This document shows, piece by piece, positions 23,032 to 33,020 of a stretch of 64,000 nucleotides of DNA (position 1 is the first letter of the stretch; every line of letters starts with the position of its first letter). The stretch is from Juglans regia (lineage: Eukaryota > Streptophyta > Magnoliopsida > Fagales > Juglandaceae). A program made the translations under genes and the position numbers. The stretch is from contig NC_049914.1 of NCBI RefSeq assembly GCF_001411555.2, forward strand, positions 14,276,798 through 14,340,797. The letters are read 5' to 3'. The notes under the pieces are model-generated. The model was not told the DNA's origin. It searched no databases and saw only the letters and a list, made by a program, of their open reading frames with translations.

Positions 23032-24579
23032 ACCTGCCTCAAGTCAGTTTCTTACTCAATTCTTGTGAATGGGGAGGCTCAAAAACCATTTTTACCTTCT
23101 AGAGGACTTAGGCAAGGGGACCCTTTGTCCCCTTACCTCTTCATTTTGTGTGCAGAAGCCCTCACTACACTTCTAAACAAAGCTGAATCTAGTGGAGTTT
23201 TGACTCCAGTCCCTATTGGAAGAGGCCCCATTTCTGTTAATCACCTTTTCTTTGCTGATGACAGCTTGCTTTTCTGCCAAGCTAAAGCTGAGGAACTTAG
23301 GTCCGTGCTCAGTATATTGGATATTTATGAGAAGGCCTCGGGACAGGTTCTAAACAAAGACAAGTCATCTATATTTTTCAGCAACAATACTAGCCTGGGA
23401 ACTCAACAGCAAATCTTGGAGCTAGCAGGGGTGAAGTCTTCTGGCACCTTTGAAAAATACTTGGGGCTTCCTGCATTGATGGGCAAAGCAAAGGTAGCTT
23501 CTTTTCACTCTCTAATTGATAGAACATGGAGTAGAGTTACAAACTGGAAAAACAAGTTCCTCTCGGCAGCTGGGAAAGAAGTGCTGCTCAAAGCTGTCCT
23601 ACAAGCCATCCCTACCTATGCCATGGGGATGTTTATGCTACCAGCCTCTATAACAAACAAGTTAAATCAACTACTCAGGAAGTTCTGGTGGGGATTCAAT
23701 GAAGACTCTTCCAAAATCCATTGGGTCAATTGGAAACAAGTAAACTGCAGCAAAGAATTGGGAGGACTAGGCTTTCGAGACTTGAGGGGTTTTAACTTAG
23801 CCTTGTTAGCTAAGCAAGGTTGGAGGATTTTACAAGATCCAAATTCTCTGGTGGGAAGGATTCTCAAGCAGAAGTATTTTAAATCAGGGGGGTTGCTGGA
23901 AGCTCAGCTGGGGACAGGTCCATCATTTGCCTGGAGAGGTATCCATGCTGGTCTAAGGCTATTGAAAGAAGGGCTTGTATGGAGGGTAGGGAATGGCAAA
24001 CAAGTGAAGATCTGGACTGATAAATGGATACCCTTTACCCCCCCATATAGAATTCAATCTACCCGAGAAGTGGACTGCTGGTGTGAGTATGTTTATGACC
24101 TTATAGACCCCCATCTGCAGCAGTGGAACAAACCTATTCTCCATGAGATGTTTTCCCAGAAGGAAGTGGCTGACATCACAGCCATCCCAATTAGTTTGGG
24201 GGGAAGAGAGGATAAGCTTGTATGGCAGTTTACACCAAATGGAATTTATACAGTTAAAAGTGGATATCACCTCAATATTGAATTGGAAGGTGAACTAAAA
24301 GGGGAGACCTCAGGCAAAGCTAAGGAAAAACAAGCTTGGAAATACATATGGAAGCTAAGAGTACCTCCTGCTACCAAGATGTTCCTATGGAGAGCTTGCA
24401 AAGAAGCCATTCCTACACTAGCTAATTTGAAGAGAAGGAAAGTGGTTGAAAACAGTTTATGTCCAGTTTGTAAGCAGGAGCAAGAAACCTCGGGTCATGT
24501 TTTATGGGGGATGTATTGCTGCCAAATATGTATGGGGCCAGGGAATGAGGAAAGTGCAAAAGTTATCTCTTCAAAGTGA
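23032..24579 (+). pseudogene. LINE ORF2 fragment: RT core and zf-RVT
   Basis: This long open frame, with no genuine start codon, is the C-terminal part of a plant L1 reverse transcriptase, which copies the element RNA at the nicked target. It enters within RT and shows [13 protein letters not shown] and then the catalytic FADD in NHLFFADDSLLFC at about residue 65. The thumb region follows (YLGLPALMG, WKNKFLSAAGKEVLLKAVLQ, WVNWKQVNCSKELGGLGFRD). Near the end is the zf-RVT region (MFLWRACKEAIPTLANL, CPVCKQEQET). The final 25 or so codons are out of frame, because a G-run length change shifts the true sequence (FYGGCIAAKYVW) into the next frame. Endonuclease and the first RT motifs are missing, so it is non-autonomous. 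Confidence 0.9.
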
Positions 24580-25297
24580 TCTGATTTTTGAAATCTGGTT
24601 AAGACTGGTAGAGATACTCAGCCTTGAGGAACTAGAGGAGGTGGCAGCAACTATGAAGGGACTATGGTCCAGAAGGAACAACACCTACCATGGTAAGGAG
24701 TTCCAACATCCAACGGCTCTTCATCAACAGGCCAAGACAGATCTTGCAGTCTACCAGGAAGCTATTACAGAGGATAGAGCAGTTAAGTTTAATGCTCATG
24801 CAGGGGTGCCAAAATGGAAAAAACCTGAGGTGGGTTCCTTAAAGGTGAACTGGGATGCGGCTGTCAACTTAGAGGAAGGGAGAATTGGAATTGGAGTGCT
24901 CATTAGAGATCATGATGGACTGGTCATGGGAAGCTTACGGGCAAGCAGAAACCTGAAAGGGACCCCTTTTGATGCGGAAGCTTATGGCCTACTTCTAGCA
25001 GCTGTTTTCTGCAAAGAAATTGGACTAACACATGTCTGTCTAGAAGGGGACTCTAAGCAAGTGGTAGATTTATTGCAAAACTGCGCCAGGAACTAGAGTT
25101 TGGGAGGCTGTCTTGTGGAAGATGCACGGGAGATACTCAACTCGTATGCAGTATGGTCTGTGACTCATGTATATCGAGAGGCCAATATGGCATCACATCT
25201 CCTAGCCAACAATGCACTGGAAGCCACAGAGGATACCTATGATCTTGAAACTTGTCCTTCATGTATCTTTCCTATAGTCTCTATGGAAATGTTGTAA
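24513..25297 (+). pseudogene. LINE ORF2 fragment: end of zf-RVT and RNase H
   Basis: Continuing after the frameshift, this frame holds LEELEEVAATMKGLWSRRNN and then RNase H. Landmarks are VNWDAAVNLEEGRIGIGV with the first Asp, FDAEAYGLLLAAVF with Glu and CLEGDSKQVVDLL with Asp. A TAG at 25,094-25,096 cuts the frame. The remaining THVYREANMASHLLANNAL motif and C-terminus follow to 25,297. The domain order matches the LINE at 6.6-7.9 kb, but the two differ in their 3' UTRs. Confidence 0.88.
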
Positions 25298-25375
25298 TTG
25301 TTATCTCCTGGTTTTAGCTTGAGTTGATGTAAGTCATTCTTATGATTAATGAGATCAGTCCTATTATCAAAAAAT

Positions 25376-26165
25376 ATATATATATTAAAAATATTTAAAT
25401 ATATATATATATTCAGTCAGTCTGGTGAGTGAAAAAACCACACATCGGGATTAGACCAAAAATCAAAAAATTTTCATTGGTAGAATCAAAACTGACCTGA
25501 ATAAATATTGGTTCAGACAGACTGAAACCATTCAATTTGGTCGGGTTTTTTGGTCTGGATCAGTAAACTTTCAGCCGTACATGGAAATTATACAATGATT
25601 AGCTACAAAATGAGCAAGAATTATGCACCATTAAGATCATGGGTGAAGTATCTATAAAGATCACATAAACTTGTCTCTTGATATATCGTGCTATACGAAG
25701 TGTGTAGGGGTGTGGTCATCTTATTATAGAGCATCTGGGATTTATCTGTTAATCATGTGTTAGTTGTCTCTTCCGCTGCATGCTATAGCTACTTAGGCTG
25801 TCTGAGCATTTATTCCAAAGCCAATCTAGATTTTATCCATTGGGACGACTAACCAAAGTTGCAAGCAATAGTTCTTGCATAAATAAAAGCCCCAGTTTAT
25901 AGCAGTTTCAGGAATTTGATCGTAATTAAAAGAGATAAGAGAATAAAAGAAGACAGAAGCTTCCACAATTAGAAATTATTTATGTACAGTAAGGCAGATT
26001 GAAGAGAAAAAAAATAAAATAACCATATATTAATAAAGCACCAAGTAATACACCTAAATCCAGAAAGAAATATAGTCGAACATATATATATATATATAAA
26101 TATATATATCAGATTAAGCTGTTTGGGATCACTTCTTTCATCAAGCAACTAGGTACAAATATTTT
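25376..26165. other. No gene; short repeat segments
   Basis: A TA microsatellite lies at 25,369-25,411 and a second at about 26,077-26,110. About 25,415-25,580 has GGTC/GACC-rich sequence similar in style to the TIR element at 46,537-47,222. About 25,597-25,668 repeats a block also seen at 10,146-10,226. Confidence 0.45.
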
Positions 26166-26169
26166 GCAG

Positions 26170-26745
26170 GCAAGTGTGGTTCTGTAAACACAAGCTAGGG
26201 TCTAGCCAAAAAGAGTTGTTCATTCTCGTTGAGGTCAATCTTCTCCATATTGGGTGGAATGCTCCATGTAAATCCCTATAGAAGTCTTGTAAATAACATT
26301 ATTCATTGTTATGAGCCTGGGTTACACAATGTGTTTGAGGTTGACGGGCTGGAAAACTAGGCGGGTTCCTTTTCTTGAAAACAAAGGTATGCTTATGGGT
26401 AGGCTGAGAGAGGTAGCCTAGGCCTCTCAAACAACAGTTTGATGCAAAATTCTTAATGATTCTTATTAGATCATAAACTCCCCTTTTATAGAGGCTACAT
26501 TAAGATAGAATAACAAGTACTGACCCTAAACTGACACTGTAGTAGTATGAATAATTCCAAACCACAACAACTCTTATAAATGTAAAATACTACTACCGAA
26601 GTACTAACCAAATACTATTAGATAATGAATATTACTATTAGATAACGAATGCTTCTAATGTAATTGTCTCTTCCTAGAGTTCTAGTTGTCTAAGTAATGT
26701 CGCTCATCGCCCTTTGTTGTCTCTAGTTGTAACATTCATTCCCTC
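26170..26745 (-). repeat. Probable gypsy 3' LTR
   Basis: It lies directly downstream (minus strand) of the gypsy pol end. The minus strand begins TGTTACAACTAG at about 26,736, and a TATA-type box (CTATAAAAGGGG) sits at 26,480-26,491, giving a plausible U3 promoter. The far LTR boundary is uncertain. No second LTR was found, so this is the tail of a truncated element. Confidence 0.5.
26480..26491 (-). promoter_or_regulatory. TATA-like box in LTR
   Basis: The minus strand reads CTATAAAAGGGG. Its distance from the presumed LTR start (about 250 bp) suits a U3 core promoter. It drives nothing intact today. Confidence 0.4.
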
Positions 26746-26749
26746 GTAA

Positions 26750-27245
26750 CAACGCCTTTGCCCTCAAGGGTGAAATAAGGATATCACAACACCATTTCTT
26801 CTACAGACTCCCAGGTGGCATCTACATGAGACAAACCTTGCCTGTGAACTAGTAAAGCCTCAACATCCCCTTTGCGGTTCCTTGTATCTAAGATGGCTAT
26901 GGGATTTGGTTGTAACCTTCCTGTGCACTCCCAACCTCAGGTGTTGCCTATGCGAGACTATCCCTTCCCCCAAAGCCTTCTTTAGTAGGGAGACATGAAA
27001 AACTAGGTGTAATTTAGAGTCCTCCGGTAGCTCCAACCGATATGCAACCTTGTCGACACATTCCTGGACTTGGTGTATCTCGTATCAAGTGATACTTGTT
27101 GAGATTACGCCTGATGGCCAGTGAAGCTTGCCTGTACAATTGTAGTTTCAAGTATACCTAATCACCTGCAACAAACTCTCTCTATGGGTTCAGTAGTACT
27201 GTTTCTTCATTCACACTTGGGTCTCCTGTAAATTAGTATGTACTT
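26750..27245 (-). pseudogene. Ty3/gypsy integrase C-terminus with chromodomain
   Basis: On the minus strand [20 protein letters not shown] lies at about 26,985-27,060, followed by ALGEGIV. A chromodomain remnant follows with frame changes ([28 protein letters not shown]) at about 26,800-26,900. This tail directs chromovirus insertion to particular chromatin. The reading frame is broken at several places. The element ends at about 26,750, next to the LTR-like sequence. The same family of domains is also found at 45,950-46,480. Confidence 0.75.
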
Positions 27246-27339
27246 CCTTCTGTAGTGTATCTCATTCTTGTAGGAACCTATCAACAACATTTAACTTTGA
27301 ATCACTTGATACGTAAGACAAAATGGTTGGGGGTTGACT

Positions 27340-28947
27340 ACCATACAAGTAGTCTAGAGATCATCAACGTATATGGCAAACTACTTTCAACCAGATACCG
27401 AGACTTAGATCGAATCTTGGTAAGGTAATACAGAGGCAGATCAATCTGATAGCTTTTAGCCAGTCGTGAAATAAATCTAGCCAGATCCACATTGAAGTTC
27501 ATCCGTATGCTTCCTCGGATCAACGTTTAATGAGACAATGGGCACCAACATCCGAAAGAACGCTTTGCAGTCAACTTGCTTGATGACCTTGCTACCATGA
27601 TAAGGAGGAGTTATATCGTCAACAATCAACCAACGTACTTTCTTGTTGGGAATACCATCCTCTAGTATTATCTGCTTCACGAGCTCCTCATTTCCATTCT
27701 TTTGCTGAACAACTTGCAAAGTGTAACGACCCGAAAGAAATTCAATGAAGAAATTTCTTTTGACCTTTAGAAACTTCATAAAATCCTGAAGGGACTTCAT
27801 GAATTTAGTGATCGATTAGGTTTTAGTCTATCAGCGTAGTCGGATCCCGATCTACTATGGTGACAGAGTTTCCCTTCTATTTAATTAAGGCACGTAGAAG
27901 TATAAATTTGCAAAACGAATTGCACTATTAGCCTCGGATAAATATTTAGGATTTTATGATGCAATAAAAAGTTTCAAGTTGTTCGGATGACTAGTGAACA
28001 TGAGTGCCTCTATATTTAATTAAGGCACTTTGGATTTGAATTTTGCAAAATAAATTGCACCACTAGACTAGTAGGAATATTTAGGTTTTTTTGGGTGAAT
28101 AGTAACACTCGAGATAGCGATGTGTCAGGACCTAGAGAATCCGCTCTCAACCAACTTGACAAGGTTGAATAGATGTTAGAGAGACAATGATGAGCTAATT
28201 GCGTCGATGATCCATTTTCTAAATGTTATTGTAGATATTATAGCTGAACTGCATGAGTGGATCAGCCATTTAATTAAGTAGTTTTTTATCCTGTCTGTGT
28301 TATGGATTGTTGTCTCTCGTATTTATTTTGATATAGACTGGTTGGAACTATGTTATGACTTTTGGTTGTGTAAATTATGAAGTATGATTATGTTTTGGGA
28401 TATAGTAAATTCTAGTGAATTCTGTATTGCTAAAAAAAGTTATCCTTTACGAATATTGCATACTATTAGATGCATACTAAGTGCACTGCATCTTTAACTT
28501 TCATGAAACTAGGGTATGTGACCTTTCATTGCATATATCGATGCTTCAAGCTCTGTCAAATCTCAAGCGGTGCCTGCGATCGTCACACAAAGCATCATAT
28601 GCACCAAGCGCACGAGGAATGCTTAGAATCTTAGCGATCTTGTCACCTGAGAAAATAGTATTGTCCTCCCATACAGAGAATGTGAATGACTTATCTATGA
28701 TATCCACTTCAGCCACTCCTTGATGAAACTCATAAATAAGGTCAGGAAAGGCAACTCCCGACTCTTCACAAATTGGATGACATTCTCTTTCTTTGAATAC
28801 AAACTCGATACTCCTCCCCTCCCAAATCATGCCACTGAAGTCACATAAACTAACGTTCTACTCAACAAGTATGGACTTGGTAGGCCAGTTTTGTGCATTG
28901 GTGGATGTTCCCTCTGATTGACCACATTTCGTTCCACTAGATGACAT
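27340..28947 (-). pseudogene. Plant transposon-type ORF split by a solo LTR
   Basis: The minus strand starts at ATG 28,947 (MSSSGTKCGQSEGTSTN, then an in-frame stop). It continues as WEGRSIEFVFKERECHPICE, AFPDLIYEFHQGVAEVDI and DKIAKILSIPRALGAYDALC up to 28,588. After the inserted solo LTR it resumes at 27,721 with LQVVQQKNGNEELV, VRWLIVDDITPPYHGS and, after frame changes, RFISRLAKSYQIDLPLYY and SSLPYTLMISRLL near 27,345. It resembles the uncharacterised proteins carried by many plant retroelements (the putative plant transposon protein families), with no known activity. I cannot name a specific family with certainty. Stops and frame changes on both sides of the LTR show decay. Confidence 0.55.
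27722..28587 (+). mobile_element. Solo LTR with 5-bp TSD
   Basis: The repeat begins TGTAACGACCCG and ends CGTCACA, i.e. TG...CA. It is flanked by CAAAG at 27,717-27,721 and 28,588-28,592. It is 866 bp with no internal element sequence, the usual product of recombination between the two LTRs of one element. Diverged relatives are at 10,231-11,423 and, on the minus strand, at about 20,150-20,430. Confidence 0.85.
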
Positions 28948-28975
28948 CTTGATTAAACCTATGGCAAAGAAAAGT

Positions 28976-29205
28976 AAGGGTAGGTTTGGAGGGTGAGATG
29001 AGAATTTTGTGTTTTGTTTTGAAGTTTAAAATATTAAGTTTTAATATTATTATTGTTTTGGAATTTGAAAAAGGTGTATTGGGATTTTAAAAAGTTGAAT
29101 TGTTTATTATATTTTGTATGGGGATTTGAAAAATGTGTAATGATGAGATGAGATAAGATGAGAATTTTGTGTTTGCTTTGAGGTCCCAAACCTGCCCTAA
29201 AAGAA
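28976..29205. mobile_element. MITE with GAGATGAG-rich ends
   Basis: Terminal inverted repeats AGGGTAGGTTTGG and AGGGCAGGTTTGG (the right end read as reverse complement). Both ends carry GATGAGATGAGA-type repeats followed by AATTTTGTGTTTG. Non-coding, about 225 bp. Similar elements are at 20,436-20,664 and 47,675-48,080. Confidence 0.65.
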
Positions 29206-29875
29206 AATTGGGAGCCTTTCATAAATGGATAAACATTTATGCAATATATCCTATATACAATTGATGTATTTGGAGGCAAAAACATTGCCTTTAGAGGTTA
29301 ATAAATAGTTCAAATATAGAAAGGATAGCATGAACGAGGATAGAACCCTCTTCTAACTCCTTGGACTGCATTGGGTCTTCTTGATCTTACACACACTCAT
29401 TGCCCATGTCTGCATCAAAGGCTATGGTTTCAAGGAGTGAAACTATAGTGGGACTACCAAAACAAGATTTTGAGAATCTCAGTAAGTTACAAACCCTAAC
29501 AATTTATATAATGCATGTAATAATAGCGAATATATACAAGTATAAAACGTAAGGATCCGAGCAATGATGTATACTCACACGATAAGAAACCCGAGCAAAA
29601 TAGATTCTTTACCTTTTATCCACCATCAATAGTCATGCACTTGCCTGCCTCCAGCTTCTCGGCCTTTCAATCCCTCCTGCCACGTATGCTACAAACACGT
29701 CCATCCCATCGATGCAATGCAACATTTGGTGGCTTCTACGCTTCTTCGAGACTTAGTTCTCACATACTTCTTCCCTTTGCATGAAACATTACAACTCATT
29801 TATTAACAGCTACGGACATGCATAGATGGATGTGAAAGAGAACAATGTCATTGACTGCCTCATTTGGAAACAACT
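29206..29875. other. No gene recognised
   Basis: AT-rich sequence up to the LINE A insertion point. No domain-bearing frame was found. Confidence 0.4.
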
Positions 29876-29981
29876 AAGCATGCATAGAAGACGCTTTTGC
29901 CCCTATTTCTAAAAACTACTCTACTATGTTTCCTTGTGATCGCAGGGTTTCGTTTGGACATTGTTGCTTGGGTGAGGTTGC

Positions 29982-31308
29982 ATGGCAGCCAATTCTAGCC
30001 ACGCTTTTGGCCGTCAGTCCTTCGCCGAACTGGCTGCTACGATTCCACAACCCCTGGCTGACATCCACGTCGCCTCTCGTGAACCGAAAGTCATGGACGG
30101 AGAAATTGTCTTCCAGTTTTCGAGAGAGGAAATCACTCGTTCGGCTGAGCCATTCCATTTCTCCATTGTACTCAAGTTCCTTCAGCAGAGACCCTCCTTG
30201 GATGCTATCCATGCATTTATCCATAGAAGTTGGGGTTTGTCCACTACATGAAACTTCCCCGTAATGTGTTCGTAAGGCTGACCACAGAGGCTAACTTTGT
30301 GAAAGCTCTGTCCCGTGAGTCATGCGAAGTGAATGTAATGGATTACTGTGTGTTTCACTAGTCTCCAGACTTTAATGAAGAGCATGAACCATCTAACATC
30401 CCTGTGTGGATCTTGCTTCTTGGATTACCGCCTAACTTCTACCAAGAATCATTCCTACGAATTTGCACGGCACCTATTGGTCGATTTATATGCAGGGACA
30501 ATCCCACTCATTGTACGACTCCGACGGATGGAGCTAGAATATGTTTGGAGATGGATGCGGCCAAGGAACCTATTCCTTACTTCTAGATAGGCACTCCTGG
30601 ACTGCCAACTAGTCAGAAATAGGAAATTCTATATGAAACGCTGCCTACGTATTGTGGAAAGTGTAGAGTGCAGGGGCATAATACAACTACTTGTCATGTG
30701 GGGAAACACATGCATGGTGAGAAAAATCATGGCCGAAAGAAAGGTGAATCAATTTCTAGTGGAAACAATAATGGTAACATGCAGGATGGTGAGATGTTAA
30801 AACCTGCAGTCCCTGAGAACGAGGATGGTGAGGCTGCTGAACCGTATGGTGTCACTACTGAACAACTGACTACCAAGGCGTTAACCTCCTCTGCATAGGA
30901 AATCAATATTACAGAAGTAGCAGTAACAATTGAGAATGTAGATGGGGTGCTCGCTCCTAGTGATATTACAGACGGGGGGAGCTCGCGCCCAGTGAGGATG
31001 CAGGTAATCTTTTAAAACCAATTTTTTCTTTCAATTTTCCTGAGCCCAACCCTCTGATTTTGGAGGAATCTCTTAACTTTACTCGGGAATCCGACCCCTG
31101 TTTGGAAGATGTAAATATGAATGAGAATCAAGAACCCATGTTAGATGATGTAGTTTCTGAGCCCGATCATAATATTCCCTTGCAAGTTCTCCCTCAGGAC
31201 AAAGACTATCATTCAGACACTTAAGGCAAAAATAATAAGAAAAAATATCAGAAGAAGAAATTTGAGAAAGTGAGAAGTTCTCTTCGGGTCCTTACCCATT
31301 CCATCATT
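29982..31308 (+). pseudogene. LINE A ORF1 (DUF4283 / CCHC nucleic-acid-binding protein)
   Basis: LINE ORF1 proteins coat the element RNA. From ATG 29,982 the sequence reads SFAELAATIPQPLADIHVAS, FQFSREEITRSAEPFHFS and VLKFLQQRPSLDAIHAF, the DUF4283-type domain (about residues 10-150). A zinc knuckle CGKCRVQGHNTTTC of the CX2CX4HX4C form follows at about 30,655-30,700. A hydrophilic, acidic C-terminal tail runs to about 31,308. The frame breaks first at about 30,250, with several stops later (for example within the PYF-stop-IGTPG segment at 30,585). Counterpart sequences in LINE B match along the whole length. Confidence 0.82.
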
Positions 31309-31459
31309 GTTTGGAATGTCTGAGGCATTGGCACTTCTCGATGTCGTTTAAAAAATTTAGTTTGTAAGTTCAAGCCTAAGCTTGTAGCGGTTTTGGAACC
31401 ATTCCAAACTCTAGACAAAGCTCTTTGGTTGATGCATTCTTTACATTTTGATTCGTTTT

Positions 31460-31473
31460 TATCTAATGTAGCT
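31460..31473. repeat. TSD of LINE B, left copy
   Basis: TATCTAATGTAGCT occurs here and again at 37,386-37,399, directly after the LINE B poly-A. It is 14 bp and perfect, and lies within the endonuclease-coding part of LINE A ORF2. Confidence 0.92.
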
Positions 31474-31572
31474 AGGAGGAAAATATCATTAGGACAGTTT
31501 TGCCCTTTTTCTCTCTAAGCAAGGATTAGGGTTACTGCTCATTTTTCTGCGTAGCCTTCAACGGCTGACTGC

Positions 31573-33020
31573 ATGACAGCCATAGATGGAGCCACTGGTC
31601 GGACCTCCTTCGCCGAACTGGTGGCTGCCGTCCCCCAGCCCATTCCAGAGATGATGCTGCTGCCCCGCCTTCCGAAAGTCCTTGATGGGGAGGTTTACTT
31701 CCAGTTCTCGCGTGAAGAGATTATCAAGTCTGTAGAGCCCTTCCGCTTCTCGATGGTCCTCAAGTTCCTGAAGCAACGGCCGTCGTTGGATGCTGTCCGC
31801 TGTTTCATACACAATCGCTGGGGTCTCTCAACCACCCCGGTTGTTTCTTCCATGCGCAGGCCGCGTAACGTATTTGTACGCATGGCTAATGAAGCTAACT
31901 TCACGAAAGCACTGTCGAGGGACGTTTGCAAGATCAACGGAAGCTTTTATCGCGTGTTTCATTGGACACCAGAATTCACAGAGGATGATGAGCCCTCTCG
32001 TGTTCCGGTATGGCTTTCCCTCTCAGGCCTCCCCTCAAACTTTTATAGTGAAGCGTTTTTTACCATTCTCATGGCTCCTTTGGGACCTTTATTCGGTGGG
32101 ATAATCCGACTCGGTGTGCCACGAGAACGGATGGTGCAAGACTGTGTGTGGAGGTTGACGCGGCTAAAGTGCCTTTATCGCACTTCTGGATTGGTGCTCC
32201 AGGTCTGCCTTCGACTAGGAAACAGCTAGTGGTCTATGAGACGCTCCCTGCCTACTGCTGTAAGTGCCGGATGCAAGGACACAATAAATCCACATGCCGT
32301 GCTGAGAAGGGTGGAAAGCTGGGCAAGGTTCGTGTCGACAGGAAAGAAGGGTCTAATATGGGTGCGTCTGGGGCATCGACTGAAGGGCAGGTCACAGTTC
32401 CGTTGGTAGAGAATGATCCGATATCTGACTGTGGGGACCAGAAGTGCAATGAGACAGTGAATGGGGAGATTAGTGGTGGTGAGCCTGAGGGGGAGATTTC
32501 GGGTGCAGTCGTGATTGGGAAGACTGTTGACGTGGTGCCAAGTGTAGTAGAGCTGGACCCAAGTGCAGCTGGGTCTGATCTGTCGATCATGGAGCAGGTA
32601 TTGATTGAAACTGAGGTTGAGAAGGTGTTGATTGAGAATGAGGTTGAGAAGGTGAATGACAATGTAATAGTTGTTATGGAAAATATGGAGCTACTATCTA
32701 CGGGACATGAAGAACAAGGTACATCAGAACAAATGAGCCCCCAAAAAGAATCAGTTTCTGTTGCTATGGAGGGATGCAGTGAAAACCAGGAGGAGGATGC
32801 GGAGGTTCTGGTAGAAGACTGTGCGGAAGATAGTCTGAGTTTGGAGGATGTTGCTTCTGAGCCAGAGTTAGAATTACAACCTCAAGTATTTCCGCAGGAG
32901 AAAGATTATATGACGGAGTCTGAGGCCATTGAAGGTAAAAGAAAATACAAGAAAAAAAGTTTTGTTAAGATGAGAAGTTCTTCTCGGGTTCTTGCTCGAG
33001 TTCCTAACCTTCCTCAATGA
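31573..33020 (+). pseudogene. LINE B ORF1 (DUF4283 and CCHC knuckle)
   Basis: From ATG 31,573, residues about 10-170 form the DUF4283-like domain (SFAELVAAVPQP, FQFSREEIIKSVEPFRFS, PRNVFVRMANEANFTKAL, VPVWLSLSGLPSNFY). A one-base deletion near 32,095 shifts the frame. The continuation is read in the next frame (RLCVEVDAAKVPLSHFWIG, zinc knuckle CCKCRMQGHNKSTC, then a long acidic tail) and ends at TGA 33,018-33,020. The tail has two near-identical short repeats (EVEKVLIE / EVEKVNDN). A basic patch (RKYKKKSFVKMRSSSR) precedes the stop. It would act as the RNA-binding ORF1 protein. Only the single frameshift separates it from a complete ORF. Confidence 0.88.

Larger units (their letters stand above)
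23026..25375 (+). mobile_element. 5'-truncated LINE, comparatively young
   Basis: Coding sequence becomes recognisable at about 23,030 (CLKSVSYSILVN) and runs through RT, zf-RVT and RNase H to a stop at 25,297. A short 3' UTR and an A-rich tail follow at 25,369-25,375. Only one frameshift (in the G run at 24,506-24,510) and one in-frame stop (25,094-25,096) interrupt it, fewer than in any other LINE here. No clear TSD was found, because the tail runs into AT repeats. Confidence 0.88.

Noticed and set aside
23065..24579. 504-codon ORF as a cellular gene
   Set aside because: It carries LINE reverse transcriptase motifs and has no true 5' end.
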